Shown: positions 18,256-28,202 of the stretch, one piece after another
How positions within the stretch are numbered: position 1 is the first letter of the stretch
Layout of the letters: each line of letters begins with the position of its first letter
Assembly (NCBI RefSeq): GCF_009765445.1
Contig: NZ_WHOY01000031.1
Location: 3,331,774-3,395,773, forward strand
DNA from: Pantoea sp. BAV 3049
Lineage (GTDB): Bacteria; Pseudomonadota; Gammaproteobacteria; Enterobacterales; Enterobacteriaceae
DNA length: 64,000 nt
Direction: 5' to 3'
Notes under the pieces: model-generated
The model's input: the letters and a program-made list of their open reading frames with translations, nothing else
What the model was told of the DNA's origin: nothing
Database searches by the model: none
Translations under genes and position numbers: made by a program

Positions 18256-20310
18256 TTACGCCACCTGCAGTTCAGGCCAGCGCTGCGAGGGATAAAGTGC
18301 CATGCGGATATTGAACAGATAAAAAAGCGGCCGGAACAGCGCCATATCGCTGCGGCACTGCCCTTCCGTTCTGACCAGCAGCAGATCCAGTTCATCCAGC
18401 AGGGACTGTGGTGGCTCAATATAGATATTCTTCAGACGCTGTTTGAAGTACTTGTTAATCTCAAACATCAGCGCACCGGACTCCAGCGCGTGCTCCCGGA
18501 GCAGCGCTTCATGGCGGGCGTAAAAGTCATAGCAGTTCACCCCCAACCAGATCTCAGTGATCAGGTTACCACCCAGCGCCACGCCAGGCGTTGGGTCAAT
18601 TTTGTTACGGGGCAGAATGATATTAATCTTATCAATCTGGCTGGCAACGAACTGCTGGCGCGCCCGCAGTGAAGCAGTATTAATATTGATCTCGCCGGTA
18701 AACTGCAGCAACTCTTTAATCCCCTTCCGTAACACGCGGCGGGCAGACCATGACGGCCTTTTGTTACGGATAATCGCCGTCACCACCACCGCCAGCACGA
18801 TGCCTACAATGGTCGAAATCGAGGCGTTAATAATCGACAGTAAATCGGGCTTCAGGTCGTGAGACATCCCGATAAAACCCGGGATTTGCGTGGCAATAAT
18901 CAGCCCGATAAAGTTGGTTGAAGGGTTCGCGATCACCAGTCCCAGCGCCAGAAGGCCGGGGGCCAGGCAGATAATCAACGCTTCATAGCTGACCGCCATC
19001 GGGATAATCAGCCCGACGTACAGAATACTGATCAGAATGGCCATCAGCACCCCCTTCAGAAAGACCTGCATGGAGGCAACCGGGCTGTCGAGTGAGGCAA
19101 AAAATGAACAGACTACGGCGGCAATCATCGGTGCTGTTGCGCCATCCATCCAGCCGGTACCAATCCAGAACAGACAGCCGATCATGGTGGCGAAGAAGGC
19201 GGTAAAGCAGGACAGCAGGATCAACCCCTTGTCGCGGTGCTTTCTGATCAGCTTCAGCTTGCTGGGTTTCTTTTCGGTACCCAGTTGGCTGACGCGCTCT
19301 CTGGCGTTGAAATAGGACTCCGAGATGCGGATAAAGTTAAGCAGGCGCTCCATCAGACCGATAAACAACAGACCTTCTTCCGCCGTCATTTCTCCCTGGC
19401 TGTAAAGCGTTTTTATCCGCTCCTGCGAAGCCAGAATATCCTCCTGGATCGCCTGCGCCTGGCCGCTCTGCTCCGGGCTGTTCAGCCATACCAGGAAGTG
19501 GCTGAAGGATTCAGCCACGAAGTCGGGGAACACAATACCCTGCTCTGCCAGCAGGCTGAGACGCTTCTCAATCGCGGTCAGGGTCGGGATCAGATATGAG
19601 AGATGTTGATACTGGGCACTGACCAGACGGATTAGCCTGCGCGCCTCATCCCCTTCATAGACGCAGTGGGTGATCAGCGTTTCGACGGATATCGGGTAGT
19701 TCGCCATCTGCACCAGGATCTGATCGCGTTCCGGCGTGCTCTGTTTCGATTCGCTGGTCAGCAATTCGTTGCAGACATTTTTGGCGCTCTCAAACCAGTT
19801 GCTGACGCTGTTTTCCAGCATGTTGCGCATGGTCACCGGGAACACCAGCATATGCACCAGGCTGGAGCAGACAATGGCGACGGTAATCTCTTCAATACGG
19901 GAGATAACGGTATAGGTTATCGACAGCGGCGTGGTGACATCGGCAAAGCCCATGATCGCGGCACTGTAGCCCGCCAGCATAAAGACGTAGCTTTTCGGCG
20001 TCCGGTCATGCAGCGAGAGGTACAGGCAAAATGCCACCCACAACGAAACGCTGAGGCTGAACAGGATCGGCGTGGTGACGGTCAGCGGATAGATTAAAAA
20101 GATAAAGATGCCGCCCAGCACGGTGCCGAGAAAGCGGAACATCGCTTTCGACAGCGTGGAAGCGGAATAGAGCTGTGAGATAACGTAAACCGACACCATT
20201 GCCCAGGCTGGTTTATCAAGGTTCAGTTTCAGGGCGATGTACAAAGCTAAAAATGCCGCGATGCAGGTTTTGATAGCGAACATCAGCGCATTTTTGGATA
20301 ACCACTTCAT
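18256..20310 (-). CDS. FUSC-family inner-membrane protein (AaeB/YdhK-like)
   Basis: 684 residues. Two sets of about five to six membrane helices (about 10-165 and 370-515) are each followed by a soluble region, the organisation of the fusaric-acid-resistance/AaeB family of aromatic-acid exporters. The N-terminus begins WLSKNALMFAIKTCIAAFLALY. AaeB (p-hydroxybenzoate efflux) and YdhK are near relatives, but both normally sit beside a membrane-fusion protein (AaeA, YdhJ) and a small AaeX protein; neither is present here. The substrate is therefore open. Monocistronic, convergent with rspR. Confidence 0.8.
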   Translation of the reverse strand: MKWLSKNALMFAIKTCIAAFLALYIALKLNLDKPAWAMVSVYVISQLYSASTLSKAMFRFLGTVLGGIFIFLIYPLTVTTPILFSLSVSLWVAFCLYLSLHDRTPKSYVFMLAGYSAAIMGFADVTTPLSITYTVISRIEEITVAIVCSSLVHMLVFPVTMRNMLENSVSNWFESAKNVCNELLTSESKQSTPERDQILVQMANYPISVETLITHCVYEGDEARRLIRLVSAQYQHLSYLIPTLTAIEKRLSLLAEQGIVFPDFVAESFSHFLVWLNSPEQSGQAQAIQEDILASQERIKTLYSQGEMTAEEGLLFIGLMERLLNFIRISESYFNARERVSQLGTEKKPSKLKLIRKHRDKGLILLSCFTAFFATMIGCLFWIGTGWMDGATAPMIAAVVCSFFASLDSPVASMQVFLKGVLMAILISILYVGLIIPMAVSYEALIICLAPGLLALGLVIANPSTNFIGLIIATQIPGFIGMSHDLKPDLLSIINASISTIVGIVLAVVVTAIIRNKRPSWSARRVLRKGIKELLQFTGEININTASLRARQQFVASQIDKINIILPRNKIDPTPGVALGGNLITEIWLGVNCYDFYARHEALLREHALESGALMFEINKYFKQRLKNIYIEPPQSLLDELDLLLVRTEGQCRSDMALFRPLFYLFNIRMALYPSQRWPELQVA

Positions 20311-20470
20311 TGCAGACTCAACAGCTCACCAGAAAGTAAAACGCTATTTTAGCTATTTCACTGCGGGGCGACAGCGTTTTACTGATCGATAGTTTGTAAC
20401 AAAATAATCACGCTACGGGAAAGTATGCTCGCTATTGATCGTGCAGTCAGCTTTTGTAGTTCCTGCTATC

Positions 20471-20496
20471 GGCAGGAGACCGATCGGCCTCCTGCC
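20471..20496 (-). terminator. 26-bp near-perfect palindrome downstream of fbaB
   Basis: GGCAGGAG-A-CCGATCGG-C-CTCCTGCC reads as an inverted repeat with one A/C mismatch pair and a central CGATCG. It lies 16 bases after the fbaB stop and is the probable transcript end or 3' stabiliser. No clear T-tract follows on the minus strand. Confidence 0.5.
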
Positions 20497-20512
20497 CCAT
20501 ATCTTAAAGCCC

Positions 20513-21565
20513 TCAGGCAATAGTCACATCTTTCGCCAGGTACACATCCTGCACGGAGTTGATCAGCGCCACGCCATCCTTCATTGATTTCTTGAAGGCT
20601 TTACGTCCAAGGATCAGCCCCATGCCACCAGCACGCTTGTTGATAACCGCTGTGCGCACGGATTCTGCCGTATCGGTTTCACCTGCAGCCGCACCGCCAG
20701 AGTTAATCAACCCCGCGCGGCCCATATAGCAGTTCGCCAGCTGGTAACGCACCAGATCGATTGGGTTATCGCTGGTCAACTTGCTGTAGACGCGGTCATC
20801 AGTGGAACCGAATTTTACCGCAGTGTAGCCGCCATTATTTTCTGCCATCTTCTGCTTGACGATATCCGCCCCGATGGTGGCTGCCAGGTGATTAGCCTGC
20901 CCGGTCAGATCGGCGCTGGCATGGTAATCCACCCCGTCTTTTTTGAAATCGTTATTACGCAGATATGCCCACAGCACGGTGACCATGCCCAGCTCATGCG
21001 CACGTTCAAACGCCACGGAGATCTCTTCCAGCTGGCGACGTGACTGTTCAGAACCAAAGTAGATGGTTGCGCCAACCGCAATCGCGCCCAGGTTAAACGC
21101 CTGCTCCACGCTGGCATACAGCGTCTGGTCATACTGCGTCGGGTAGCTCAGCGTTTCGTTATGGTTCAGTTTGACCATAAAGGGGATCCGGTGCGCATAG
21201 CGGCGAGAAACCGAAGCCAGCACGCCATAGGTTGAGGCCACACAGTTACAGCCTGACTCTATCGCCAGCTCAACGATATTTTTCGGATCGAAGTACAGTG
21301 GGTTCGCCGCGAAGGATGCGCCAGCGGAGTGCTCAACGCCCTGATCCACCGGCAGGATGGAAAGGTAGCCGGTGCCCGCCAGACGACCCGTGTTGTACAG
21401 CGTCTGCATGTTGCGCAGCACCGCAGGAGAACGATTGTTATCGATCATCACGCGATCAACATAATCCGCGCCCGGTAAATAAAGGCTGTCCGCTGGAATG
21501 GTCATGCAGCGATGTTGCAGAAGAGTGTCCGCTTCTTTGCCCAATAACTGTACGATGTCCGTCAT
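20513..21565 (-). CDS. fbaB: FbaB, class I fructose-bisphosphate aldolase
   Basis: 350 residues, the E. coli FbaB length, with the start at 21565 (family N-terminus [10 protein letters not shown]). The frame stays open for 110 further codons upstream, but these have no family match. This is the archaeal-type class I aldolase (DhnA family), a Schiff-base enzyme splitting fructose-1,6-bisphosphate. Visible family blocks: [29 protein letters not shown] with the barrel lysine, [25 protein letters not shown] with a second lysine, and a phosphate-binding [10 protein letters not shown] at the end. In E. coli it is used mainly during gluconeogenesis. It lies downstream of thiD on the same strand with a 154-base gap. 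Confidence 0.97.
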   Translation of the reverse strand: MTDIVQLLGKEADTLLQHRCMTIPADSLYLPGADYVDRVMIDNNRSPAVLRNMQTLYNTGRLAGTGYLSILPVDQGVEHSAGASFAANPLYFDPKNIVELAIESGCNCVASTYGVLASVSRRYAHRIPFMVKLNHNETLSYPTQYDQTLYASVEQAFNLGAIAVGATIYFGSEQSRRQLEEISVAFERAHELGMVTVLWAYLRNNDFKKDGVDYHASADLTGQANHLAATIGADIVKQKMAENNGGYTAVKFGSTDDRVYSKLTSDNPIDLVRYQLANCYMGRAGLINSGGAAAGETDTAESVRTAVINKRAGGMGLILGRKAFKKSMKDGVALINSVQDVYLAKDVTIA

Positions 21566-21719
21566 GATAACTCCTGTCTTAAGGTGGGAGGGCAGGCTGA
21601 TCCCTGCCCCACTCATGTGAAAATCTGACCCCAGACAGCGTGGACCCATCCCCCCACGTAACGCAAATTGCTGACTCCATTTTTCAGAACGATCCCTGTA
21701 AAAATTTATAAAAAATCGC

Positions 21720-22520
21720 CTACCACCAACGATGAAAATGGTGCACCGGCCCGTGTCCGCCGCCCACTTCCAGCGAATCAGCCTGTTCGAGCGCACCCTG
21801 CAGCCACTGCTTCGCTTCCTGCAAGGTTGAGAGCCAGTTATCGTGCCGTGGCCGCAGCGCCGCCAGAGCAGCAGAAAGCGTACAGCCCGTGCCATGAGTG
21901 TTTTTGGTGGCTATGCGGGGGGCCGTAAAACGTTGCTGATGGTCGCGGGTGAACAGCCAGTCCGGGCTCTCTTTATCGCTCAGATGGCCGCCTTTCATCA
22001 GTACCGCCTGGCATCCCATTTTCAGCAGCTTCTCTCCCTGCTGGCGCATCTCTTTCTCATTGCGAGCGACAGCACATTCCAGCAATGCTGCGGCTTCCGG
22101 CAAATTTGGCGTGATAAGTGAGACCTGCGGCAACAGTCGCTCACGCAGCGTGGCAACAGCCCGGGGAGAAAGTAGCGGATCGCCGCTTTTTGCCAGCATC
22201 ACCGTGTCCAGCACCACCCATGGGATAGCGGCTGAGATCAGTCCATCCGCCACCACTTCCACAATATCGCTCTCGCTGAGCATGCCGATTTTAACGCTGT
22301 CGATACGCACATCACTGAGTACGGATGAGAGTTGCGCAGCCACGAAATCTGGCTCAACCCGGCAGACCGACTGCACGCCACGGGTATTTTGTGCCACCAG
22401 CGCGGTAATCACGCTGGTGCCGTAAGCACTCAGCGCGGAAAATGTTTTGAGGTCGGCCTGAATCCCTGCTCCGCCGCTTGGATCGGTTCCGGCAATGGTC
22501 AGTGCATTAATCCGCTTCAT
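21720..22520 (-). CDS. thiD: ThiD, hydroxymethylpyrimidine/phosphomethylpyrimidine kinase
   Basis: 266 residues, equal to E. coli ThiD. It phosphorylates HMP to HMP-P and then HMP-PP for thiamine synthesis and salvage. The ribokinase-fold marks are N-terminal [20 protein letters not shown] and the C-terminal anion-hole motif [13 protein letters not shown], whose Cys/Asp-region residues bind the phosphates. The start overlaps the end of thiM by four bases, so the pair is translationally coupled, with both genes under the TPP riboswitch upstream of thiM. All motifs are intact. Confidence 0.97.
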   Translation of the reverse strand: MKRINALTIAGTDPSGGAGIQADLKTFSALSAYGTSVITALVAQNTRGVQSVCRVEPDFVAAQLSSVLSDVRIDSVKIGMLSESDIVEVVADGLISAAIPWVVLDTVMLAKSGDPLLSPRAVATLRERLLPQVSLITPNLPEAAALLECAVARNEKEMRQQGEKLLKMGCQAVLMKGGHLSDKESPDWLFTRDHQQRFTAPRIATKNTHGTGCTLSAALAALRPRHDNWLSTLQEAKQWLQGALEQADSLEVGGGHGPVHHFHRWW

Positions 22521-23308
22521 ACCATCACCTCCGCATCCAGGCCATACAGCGCGTCGAGGAACAGCGGTTCAAAGCTGCCTGGCCCCGCAGCAGCAGAGGC
22601 CGCTCTTTCTCCGGCCAGGCTCATCACACGACATGCGCTGGCAATGTGCGTCAGCCTGTCACCCGGCAGCGCGGAGAAACCAGCCACTACCGCCGATAAT
22701 GCACAGCCGGTTCCCACCACCCGCGTCATCAGAGCTGAGCCTCCGGGGATTTCCAGCAGCCGTTGTCCGTCAGTGACGTAATCCACCTCACCCGTCACTG
22801 CCACACTTGCACCACAGGTTTGCGCCAGCAGGCGGGCAGCCTCCAGCGCAGCGGCAGAACTGTGCAGGCTGTCAACACCGCGCCCTGCCACAGCCTGGCG
22901 TGCCAGCGCCATAATTTCTGAAGCGTTACCGCGAATGGCCGCCGGACGATGTTCCAGCAAACGCTGGCAGAAATCAGTCCGGAAAGTCAGTGCCCCTACC
23001 GCGACCGGATCCAGCGTCCAGGGATGGCCCACTTTATTCGCGCCCTTAACGGCAATCAGCATCGCTTCGCTGCGCGCGGCAGTTAAGGTACCGACATTGA
23101 TCAGCACACCATCAGCAATGGCGCTGAATTCAGCGGCTTCCTGCGGCTCAATAACCATCGCCGGAGAAGCCCCCAGCGCCAGCAAAACATTGGCGGTAAA
23201 AGTCTGCACCACATCATTGGTCAGGCAATGCACCAACGGCGCGGTGTGGCGGAAAAGAGTGAGTGAAGTTGCGGCCTGAGGGGCCGTGAAGAGATGAGGT
23301 TGGATCAT
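22517..23308 (-). CDS. thiM: ThiM, hydroxyethylthiazole kinase
   Basis: 263 residues (E. coli 262). It phosphorylates the thiazole moiety (THZ) for thiamine salvage. Family marks: [26 protein letters not shown] at the N-terminal substrate site, with its conserved Asn residues (the motif spans about residues 26-51), and the catalytic Cys in [16 protein letters not shown] near residue 200. It precedes thiD with a four-base overlap. The TPP riboswitch lies 40 bases upstream of its start, so expression should fall when thiamine pyrophosphate is abundant. Confidence 0.97.
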   Translation of the reverse strand: MIQPHLFTAPQAATSLTLFRHTAPLVHCLTNDVVQTFTANVLLALGASPAMVIEPQEAAEFSAIADGVLINVGTLTAARSEAMLIAVKGANKVGHPWTLDPVAVGALTFRTDFCQRLLEHRPAAIRGNASEIMALARQAVAGRGVDSLHSSAAALEAARLLAQTCGASVAVTGEVDYVTDGQRLLEIPGGSALMTRVVGTGCALSAVVAGFSALPGDRLTHIASACRVMSLAGERAASAAAGPGSFEPLFLDALYGLDAEVMV

Positions 23309-23348
23309 GGTAACGCTCCCAACCGGCGATCAAGAAGGCGATGCACTC

Positions 23349-23434
23349 CGGCATCTGACTTCCCTCCGCTGGCATTATCCAGATCAGGTTCAACGGGTAT
23401 TTCTCAGCCCATCAGCGATGGGGCACCCCGAGTC
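23349..23434 (-). promoter_or_regulatory. TPP riboswitch (THI element) of thiMD
   Basis: Read on the minus strand from 23434, the RNA has the THI-box blocks in order: GACTCGGGGTGCCCC, the TGGGCTGAGA loop, ACCCGTTGAACCTGATCTGG and the closing GGAGGGAAGTC. These are the pyrimidine and pyrophosphate sensor arms of the aptamer. It lies just upstream of thiM. A -10-like TATAGA is present on the minus strand near 23455. Confidence 0.93.
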
Positions 23435-23527
23435 ATGAAGATTGAATCTCTATACTTTTTGCCAGCTTAGGGGAAGTGGCTTACTGATGCAAGCCCCGCC
23501 TTTCCGGTTATCGCTTCTTCACCTTAA

Positions 23528-23632
23528 AAAAATGATGTGGCCTTCACAACTCAGGTGCGCCATCAGCGCAAACTGCAGCAGGAAGGCGCTAACGACTGGT
23601 TGCTGGCTGGCGGCATTAATATTAATTTTTAA
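23528..23632 (+). pseudogene. Relic: C-terminal end of an outer-membrane beta-barrel protein
   Basis: A 34-codon open stretch after an in-frame TAA encodes an end that looks like the last two strands of a beta-barrel: alternating polar/apolar VAFTTQVRHQRK, a short turn with QEGAND, then WLLAGGININF and a stop. A terminal Phe after alternating hydrophobics is the BAM-recognised signature of outer-membrane proteins. No upstream part of the gene is found. I read it as the remnant of a deleted gene; the parent family cannot be named. Confidence 0.4.
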
Positions 23633-23634
23633 TC

Positions 23635-23933
23635 CTCATATGCGCCGGGCAGACCTCCCCGCCCGGTGCGCTCAAGATCCAGAACATCCAGACGCCAGAT
23701 TTCATGCATCGCCACAAACAGCAGACAGATCGTCTTGATCATCGTCAGCAACCCCGCAATATCTTAAGCGGCGGCCATGTCAGTTTTGTCTTTATTGACA
23801 CTGGCCTGCCTTCCTGAAACCGTCAACTCAGATCCGGGAATGTTTGCCGTTCCTGCCCTTTTTGCTACAGTCCGGCTATAGATTACTTTGGGGCGACATC
23901 TCACCCACCGCACAGGCTACAATAAAACGAATT
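23635..23933. other. Intergenic remainder without recognisable gene
   Basis: About 300 bases between the barrel relic and the small gene at 23934. It contains a 6-bp hairpin CCGGGC/GCCCGG near 23645-23666 without a T-tract and only short spurious frames. I see no promoter or RNA element I can support. Confidence 0.4.
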
Positions 23934-24182
23934 ATGATCAGACCGCTTAATGAACAATACGGCATCAGCGTGGCGGCACTCAAAATGCTGCAATACCTGA
24001 AACAGATTTCACGCGGGGATCGCGGGTTTTCCATTCTTGATACCGCGCTGAACCACCGCTGCAACGTGACGCCACCCGATAATTTCAGGCTGCTCGATGA
24101 GCTTTTTGAGGCCGGCAAAATTGATTACGATTACCGCGGCACCGGACTGGATGGCGAGCGGCATGTTAAGCCGGTCTGGTAA
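23934..24182 (+). CDS. Small protein of unknown function, 82 residues
   Basis: An 82-residue frame from ATG 23934 (N-terminus MIRPLNEQYGISVAALK); an upstream start at 23844 would add a stretch of unlike composition. No signal peptide or membrane segment. The charged helical look (VAALKMLQYLKQ, RLLDELFEAGKIDYDY) and the PVW end suggest a small soluble cytosolic protein, possibly winged-helix-like. I do not recognise the family. The ribosome-binding site is poor. It precedes the GNAT gene on the same strand by 55 bases. It could be spurious, but composition and codon use match neighbouring genes. Confidence 0.5.
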   Translation: MIRPLNEQYGISVAALKMLQYLKQISRGDRGFSILDTALNHRCNVTPPDNFRLLDELFEAGKIDYDYRGTGLDGERHVKPVW

Positions 24183-24237
24183 GTCGCCGCTGATCGACAA
24201 CCACCTGGTACCGCGTTAACCCGACTTTGCTAAAGAG

Positions 24238-24666
24238 ATGACTATGGCCATACGCCCCTTCACCGAAGCCGATCGCCCCTTTTTACGCACGCTGTTTCTC
24301 GCTTCACGCAAGGCAAACTGGCACTGGCTGGACGGCAAAGAGTGGCGGCTGGAAGATTTTGATCGTGTGACACTGGGTGAGCGGGTGCTGGTCGCGGAAG
24401 ACGACGGGCATCGCACCGGTTTTGCCGCCGTTCTGCCCAATGATAATTTCCTGCACAGCCTGTTTGTTGACCCCACCAGGCAGGGTCGCGGCGTGGGTAG
24501 CGAACTGTTGAAAGCGGTGCAAGCTGGGTTTACCTCAACGGGTGCGCTGAAATGCCTGAAAGCCAATGTCAGGGCGCAGGCATTTTATCTGAAACACGGC
24601 TGGAAAGTGATCGGCAGCGGAGAAAGTGAACAGGGTGAATACCTGCTGATGCACTACGTGCTTTAA
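24238..24666 (+). CDS. GNAT-family N-acetyltransferase
   Basis: 142 residues, from ATG 24238 (ATG 24244 is equally possible, two codons shorter). A single GNAT domain: AIRPFTEADRPFLRTLF as the first strand and helix, and motif A with the acetyl-CoA pyrophosphate loop in LFVDPTRQGRGVGSELLKA (Q/R-x-x-G-x-G/A). Motif B is around VRAQAFYLKHGWK, where the Tyr and the GW turn are typical. GNAT enzymes move an acetyl group from acetyl-CoA to an amine. The substrate here is unknown. It lies at the edge of the thiM-mrp interval, which differs in gene content from E. coli. Confidence 0.8.
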   Translation: MTMAIRPFTEADRPFLRTLFLASRKANWHWLDGKEWRLEDFDRVTLGERVLVAEDDGHRTGFAAVLPNDNFLHSLFVDPTRQGRGVGSELLKAVQAGFTSTGALKCLKANVRAQAFYLKHGWKVIGSGESEQGEYLLMHYVL

Positions 24667-24728
24667 GTGCTTAATGCCTTAGATTTTTGGTTTTTTGGGT
24701 TTTTAAACAGACGATGCAGAAGCTTAAG

Positions 24729-24777
24729 GCGTGGGGAAGGCTGGCCTTCCCCACGCAGGCGCTGAATTTGCCTTTTT
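24729..24777. terminator. Strong hairpin pair between the GNAT gene and mrp
   Basis: GCGTGGGGAAGG (24729-24740) pairs perfectly over 12 bp with CCTTCCCCACGC (24745-24756) around CTGG. A second small stem AGGC/GCCT with a following T6 run (24757-24777) could terminate plus-strand transcripts. Both sit between convergent genes and probably serve as a bidirectional terminator. Confidence 0.6.
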
Positions 24778-24819
24778 TAGTGCGACCTGCGTACCATTCG
24801 GGTACTTCAGAAACCTGCC

Positions 24820-25932
24820 TTACACTGCGCGGAACGCGATATCTTCGGGAATAACTTCCCCTTCCCAGTAAAGCTGCGCAGCCACCAGTCCTGCCAGCTG
24901 ACGGTACATCACCGTGAACTCGCTCTCAGGACGGCGCACCACCGTTGGCTGGCCGTCATCCAGATCTTCACGCAGGGTGATATGCAGCGGCAACTGGCTC
25001 AACAGACGGGTGTGATACTGCTCCGCCAGCTTCTCTGCCCCACCAGTGCCAAAAATCGGCTCATGATGACCACAGTTGCTGCAGATATGCATGCTCATGT
25101 TTTCCACCACCCCCACCACCGGCACATTGACCTTCTCAAACATCACAATGCCTTTACGCGCATCGATCAGCGCAATGTCCTGCGGCGTGGTCACCACAAC
25201 GGCACCGGTGACCGGCACGTTCTGCGCCAGTGTCAGCTGGATATCCCCTGTGCCCGGCGGCATGTCCAGCACCAGATAATCCAGATCCGGCCACAGCGTT
25301 TCATTCAGCAACTGCATCAGTGCCTTGCTGGCCATCGGCCCGCGCCACACCATAGCATTGTCATCGGTCACCAGATAACCGATGGAGTTGGTCGCCAGCC
25401 CGTGCGCGATAATCGGAGCCATGTGCGTACCATCCGGAGAGGTGGGTCGCTCATCCCGCGTGCCGAGCATATCCGGGATAGACGGGCCGTAAATATCAGC
25501 ATCCAGCAGGCCCACTTTAGCCCCTTCAGCCACCAGCGCCAGCGCCAGATTCACGGCAGTGCTGGATTTCCCCACCCCACCCTTGCCGGAACTGACCGCG
25601 ATAATGTTCTTAACACCGTTCACTCCGGCATGATTTTTCACCCGCTTCAGCGTGGCAATGTTATGGCTCAGCCGCCAGTTGATGGCGGTGGCACTGGTCA
25701 GGCGCAGCAGTTCGGCACTGGTCGCTTCCTTCAGGGCTTCAAATCCACTGTGCCAGACAAACGGCATCACCAGTTCAATATGCAGAGTATTGTCCATCAG
25801 CGCACAGTGGTGCAGCGCCTTCAGGGTGGTGAGATTATGCTTTAGCGTCGGATGTTCAAATGTGGTCAATACGCCCATGACCATAGCGCGCAGCGCTTCC
25901 GGAGAGTGCTGTCCCTGGGATTGTGATGTCAT
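24820..25932 (-). CDS. mrp: Mrp/ApbC, Fe-S cluster carrier ATPase
   Basis: 370 residues (E. coli 369). The start at 25932 follows AAGGAGC; the frame continues 45 codons upstream without family match. Cytosolic P-loop ATPase that binds and transfers [4Fe-4S] clusters. An N-terminal DUF59-like domain (about 1-95) is followed by the deviant Walker A GKGGVGKS at 116-123 with two lysines, switch regions LDADIYGPSIP and LDMPPGTGD, and the cluster-binding cysteines in HICSNCGHH. It is divergent from metG with 174 bases between the starts, the same arrangement as in E. coli. Confidence 0.97.
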   Translation of the reverse strand: MTSQSQGQHSPEALRAMVMGVLTTFEHPTLKHNLTTLKALHHCALMDNTLHIELVMPFVWHSGFEALKEATSAELLRLTSATAINWRLSHNIATLKRVKNHAGVNGVKNIIAVSSGKGGVGKSSTAVNLALALVAEGAKVGLLDADIYGPSIPDMLGTRDERPTSPDGTHMAPIIAHGLATNSIGYLVTDDNAMVWRGPMASKALMQLLNETLWPDLDYLVLDMPPGTGDIQLTLAQNVPVTGAVVVTTPQDIALIDARKGIVMFEKVNVPVVGVVENMSMHICSNCGHHEPIFGTGGAEKLAEQYHTRLLSQLPLHITLREDLDDGQPTVVRRPESEFTVMYRQLAGLVAAQLYWEGEVIPEDIAFRAV

Positions 25933-26106
25933 CCCGGCTCCTTTTTTGATTGTTGGTTCTGATAAACAGAGCATATCAGATGTGGCCGGACCTGGTCGCG
26001 ACAGGCTGCAAAAAACGGTGGCCGCCATGCAGGATTGTTTACGCAGGGAGGGGCTTTCGGTTACCATCTAAACCCCCTTTTTTAAACAGGTATAGCAAGT
26101 CTTACT

Positions 26107-28140
26107 ATGACTCAAGTCGCGAAAAAAATAATGGTAACGTGCGCCCTGCCGTACGCCAACGGCTCAATCCATCTCGGCCACATGCTCGAGCATATCCAGG
26201 CAGATATTTGGGTCCGTTACCAGCGAATGCGCGGCAACCAGGTTTACTTCATCTGTGCTGACGATGCCCACGGTACGCCGATCATGCTGAAAGCTCAGCA
26301 GTTGGGTGTGGAGCCGGAGCAGATGATTGCCGAAATGAGTCAGGAACATCAGACCGACTTTGCTGGTTTCAATATCAGCTACGACAACTATCACTCAACG
26401 CACAGTAAAGAAAACCGTGAGCTGTCTGAACTGATCTATACCCGTCTGAAAGAGAACGGTTTTATCAAGAACCGGACGATTTCCCAGCTGTACGATCCGG
26501 AGAAAGGCATGTTTCTGCCTGACCGTTTCGTCAAGGGAACCTGTCCGAAGTGTAAATCACCGGATCAGTACGGCGACAACTGCGAAGTCTGTGGCGCAAC
26601 CTACAGCCCAACCGAGCTGATTGAGCCGAAATCGGTGGTTAGCGGTGCCACGCCTGAGATGCGTGACTCGGAGCACTTCTTTTTTGACCTGCCAGAGTTC
26701 AGCGCCATGCTGCAGGCCTGGACCCGCTCCGGCGCACTGCAGGAGCAGGTTGCAAACAAGATGCAGGAGTGGTTCGAATCCGGCCTGCAACAATGGGATA
26801 TCTCCCGCGATGCGCCGTACTTCGGCTTTGAAATCCCTGGCGCGCCGGGCAAATACTTCTACGTCTGGCTGGATGCGCCAATCGGTTACATGGGATCGTT
26901 TAAAAATCTCTGCGACAAGCGCGGAGATATCGATTTCGATGCTTTCTGGCAGAAAGATTCTGACGCCGACCTGTACCACTTTATCGGCAAAGATATCGTC
27001 TATTTCCACAGTCTGTTCTGGCCAGCGATGCTGGAAGGCAGCAACTTCCGTAAGCCAACCAGCCTGTTCGTGCACGGCTATGTCACGGTGAACGGCGCGA
27101 AGATGTCCAAATCGCGCGGCACCTTTATCAAGGCCAGCACCTGGCTGCAGCATCTGGATGCCGACAGCCTGCGCTACTACTACGCGGCCAAGCTTTCTTC
27201 ACGTATTGATGATATCGACCTGAATCTGGAAGATTTCGTGCAGCGCGTGAATGCCGACATCGTGAACAAAGTGGTGAACCTGGCTTCCCGTAACGCCGGT
27301 TTCATCAACAAGCGTTTTGGCGGCAAGCTGTCGGCCGAACTGGCTGACCCGGCGCTGTATAAAACCTTTACCGATGCCTCCGCCAGCATTGCGGAAGCCT
27401 GGAACAGCCGCGAGTTCAGCCGCGCTATTCGTGAAATCATGGCGTTGGCCGATGTGGCTAACCGCTATGTTGACGAGCAGGCTCCATGGGTGGTGGCAAA
27501 ACAGGAAGGCCGCGATGCCGATCTGCAGGCGATCTGCTCTATGGGCATCAACATGTTCCGCGTGCTGATGACCTGGCTCAAGCCGGTGCTGCCTTCACTG
27601 ACCGAACGCACCGAAGCCTTCCTGAATCAGGAGCTGAGCTGGGATGGCATTGAGCAACCGCTGCTGGACCATACCATTTCTGCCTTTAAAGCACTGTACA
27701 GCCGCATTGAAATGGACAAGGTCAATGGCCTGATTGAAGCGTCAAAAGAAGATGCCGCTGCGGCGAACAAACCTGCGGTAACCGGCCCGCTGGCCGATGC
27801 GCCGGTTGCCGACACCATCAATTTTGATGACTTTGCCAAAGTGGATATGCGCGTGGCGCTGATCAAGACTGCCGAACGGGTGGAAGGATCGGACAAACTG
27901 CTGCGTCTGGTGCTGGATATGGGCGGCGAAACCCGTCAGATCTTCTCCGGTATCCGCGCGGCCTATCCTGATCCGTCCGTGCTGGAAGGTCGCATGACCG
28001 TGGTGGTGGCTAACCTGGCACCGCGTAAGATGCGTTTCGGCATGTCTGAAGGCATGGTGCTGTCCGCAGGCCCTGGCGGTAAAGACCTGTTTATCCTGGG
28101 TGCCGACAGCGGCGCACAACCGGGGATGCAGGTTAAATAA
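26107..28140 (+). CDS. metG: MetG, methionyl-tRNA synthetase
   Basis: 677 residues, the E. coli length. Class I synthetase: HIGH-equivalent HLGH in the N-terminal Rossmann fold, zinc knuckle cysteines C146/C149 and C159/C162, KMSKS at 332-336, a helical anticodon-binding domain (about 390-540), and a C-terminal tRNA-binding (EMAP/Trbp) dimerisation domain (about 575-677). It charges initiator and elongator tRNA-Met. Divergent from mrp; a terminator follows at 28203. Confidence 0.98.
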   Translation: MTQVAKKIMVTCALPYANGSIHLGHMLEHIQADIWVRYQRMRGNQVYFICADDAHGTPIMLKAQQLGVEPEQMIAEMSQEHQTDFAGFNISYDNYHSTHSKENRELSELIYTRLKENGFIKNRTISQLYDPEKGMFLPDRFVKGTCPKCKSPDQYGDNCEVCGATYSPTELIEPKSVVSGATPEMRDSEHFFFDLPEFSAMLQAWTRSGALQEQVANKMQEWFESGLQQWDISRDAPYFGFEIPGAPGKYFYVWLDAPIGYMGSFKNLCDKRGDIDFDAFWQKDSDADLYHFIGKDIVYFHSLFWPAMLEGSNFRKPTSLFVHGYVTVNGAKMSKSRGTFIKASTWLQHLDADSLRYYYAAKLSSRIDDIDLNLEDFVQRVNADIVNKVVNLASRNAGFINKRFGGKLSAELADPALYKTFTDASASIAEAWNSREFSRAIREIMALADVANRYVDEQAPWVVAKQEGRDADLQAICSMGINMFRVLMTWLKPVLPSLTERTEAFLNQELSWDGIEQPLLDHTISAFKALYSRIEMDKVNGLIEASKEDAAAANKPAVTGPLADAPVADTINFDDFAKVDMRVALIKTAERVEGSDKLLRLVLDMGGETRQIFSGIRAAYPDPSVLEGRMTVVVANLAPRKMRFGMSEGMVLSAGPGGKDLFILGADSGAQPGMQVK

Positions 28141-28202
28141 GCCTACCGGTCCGGGTGAAGTGAGTTCCGCCCGGCTGTTCGTGTATTCACCGTATCTGTA
28201 GT

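Noticed and set aside
23629-23742. 37-codon minus-strand frame with a hydrophobic start (MIKTICLLFVAM)
   Set aside because: Too short, bounded by stops and with a weak ribosome-binding site; no neighbour supports it, so I left it out of the features.
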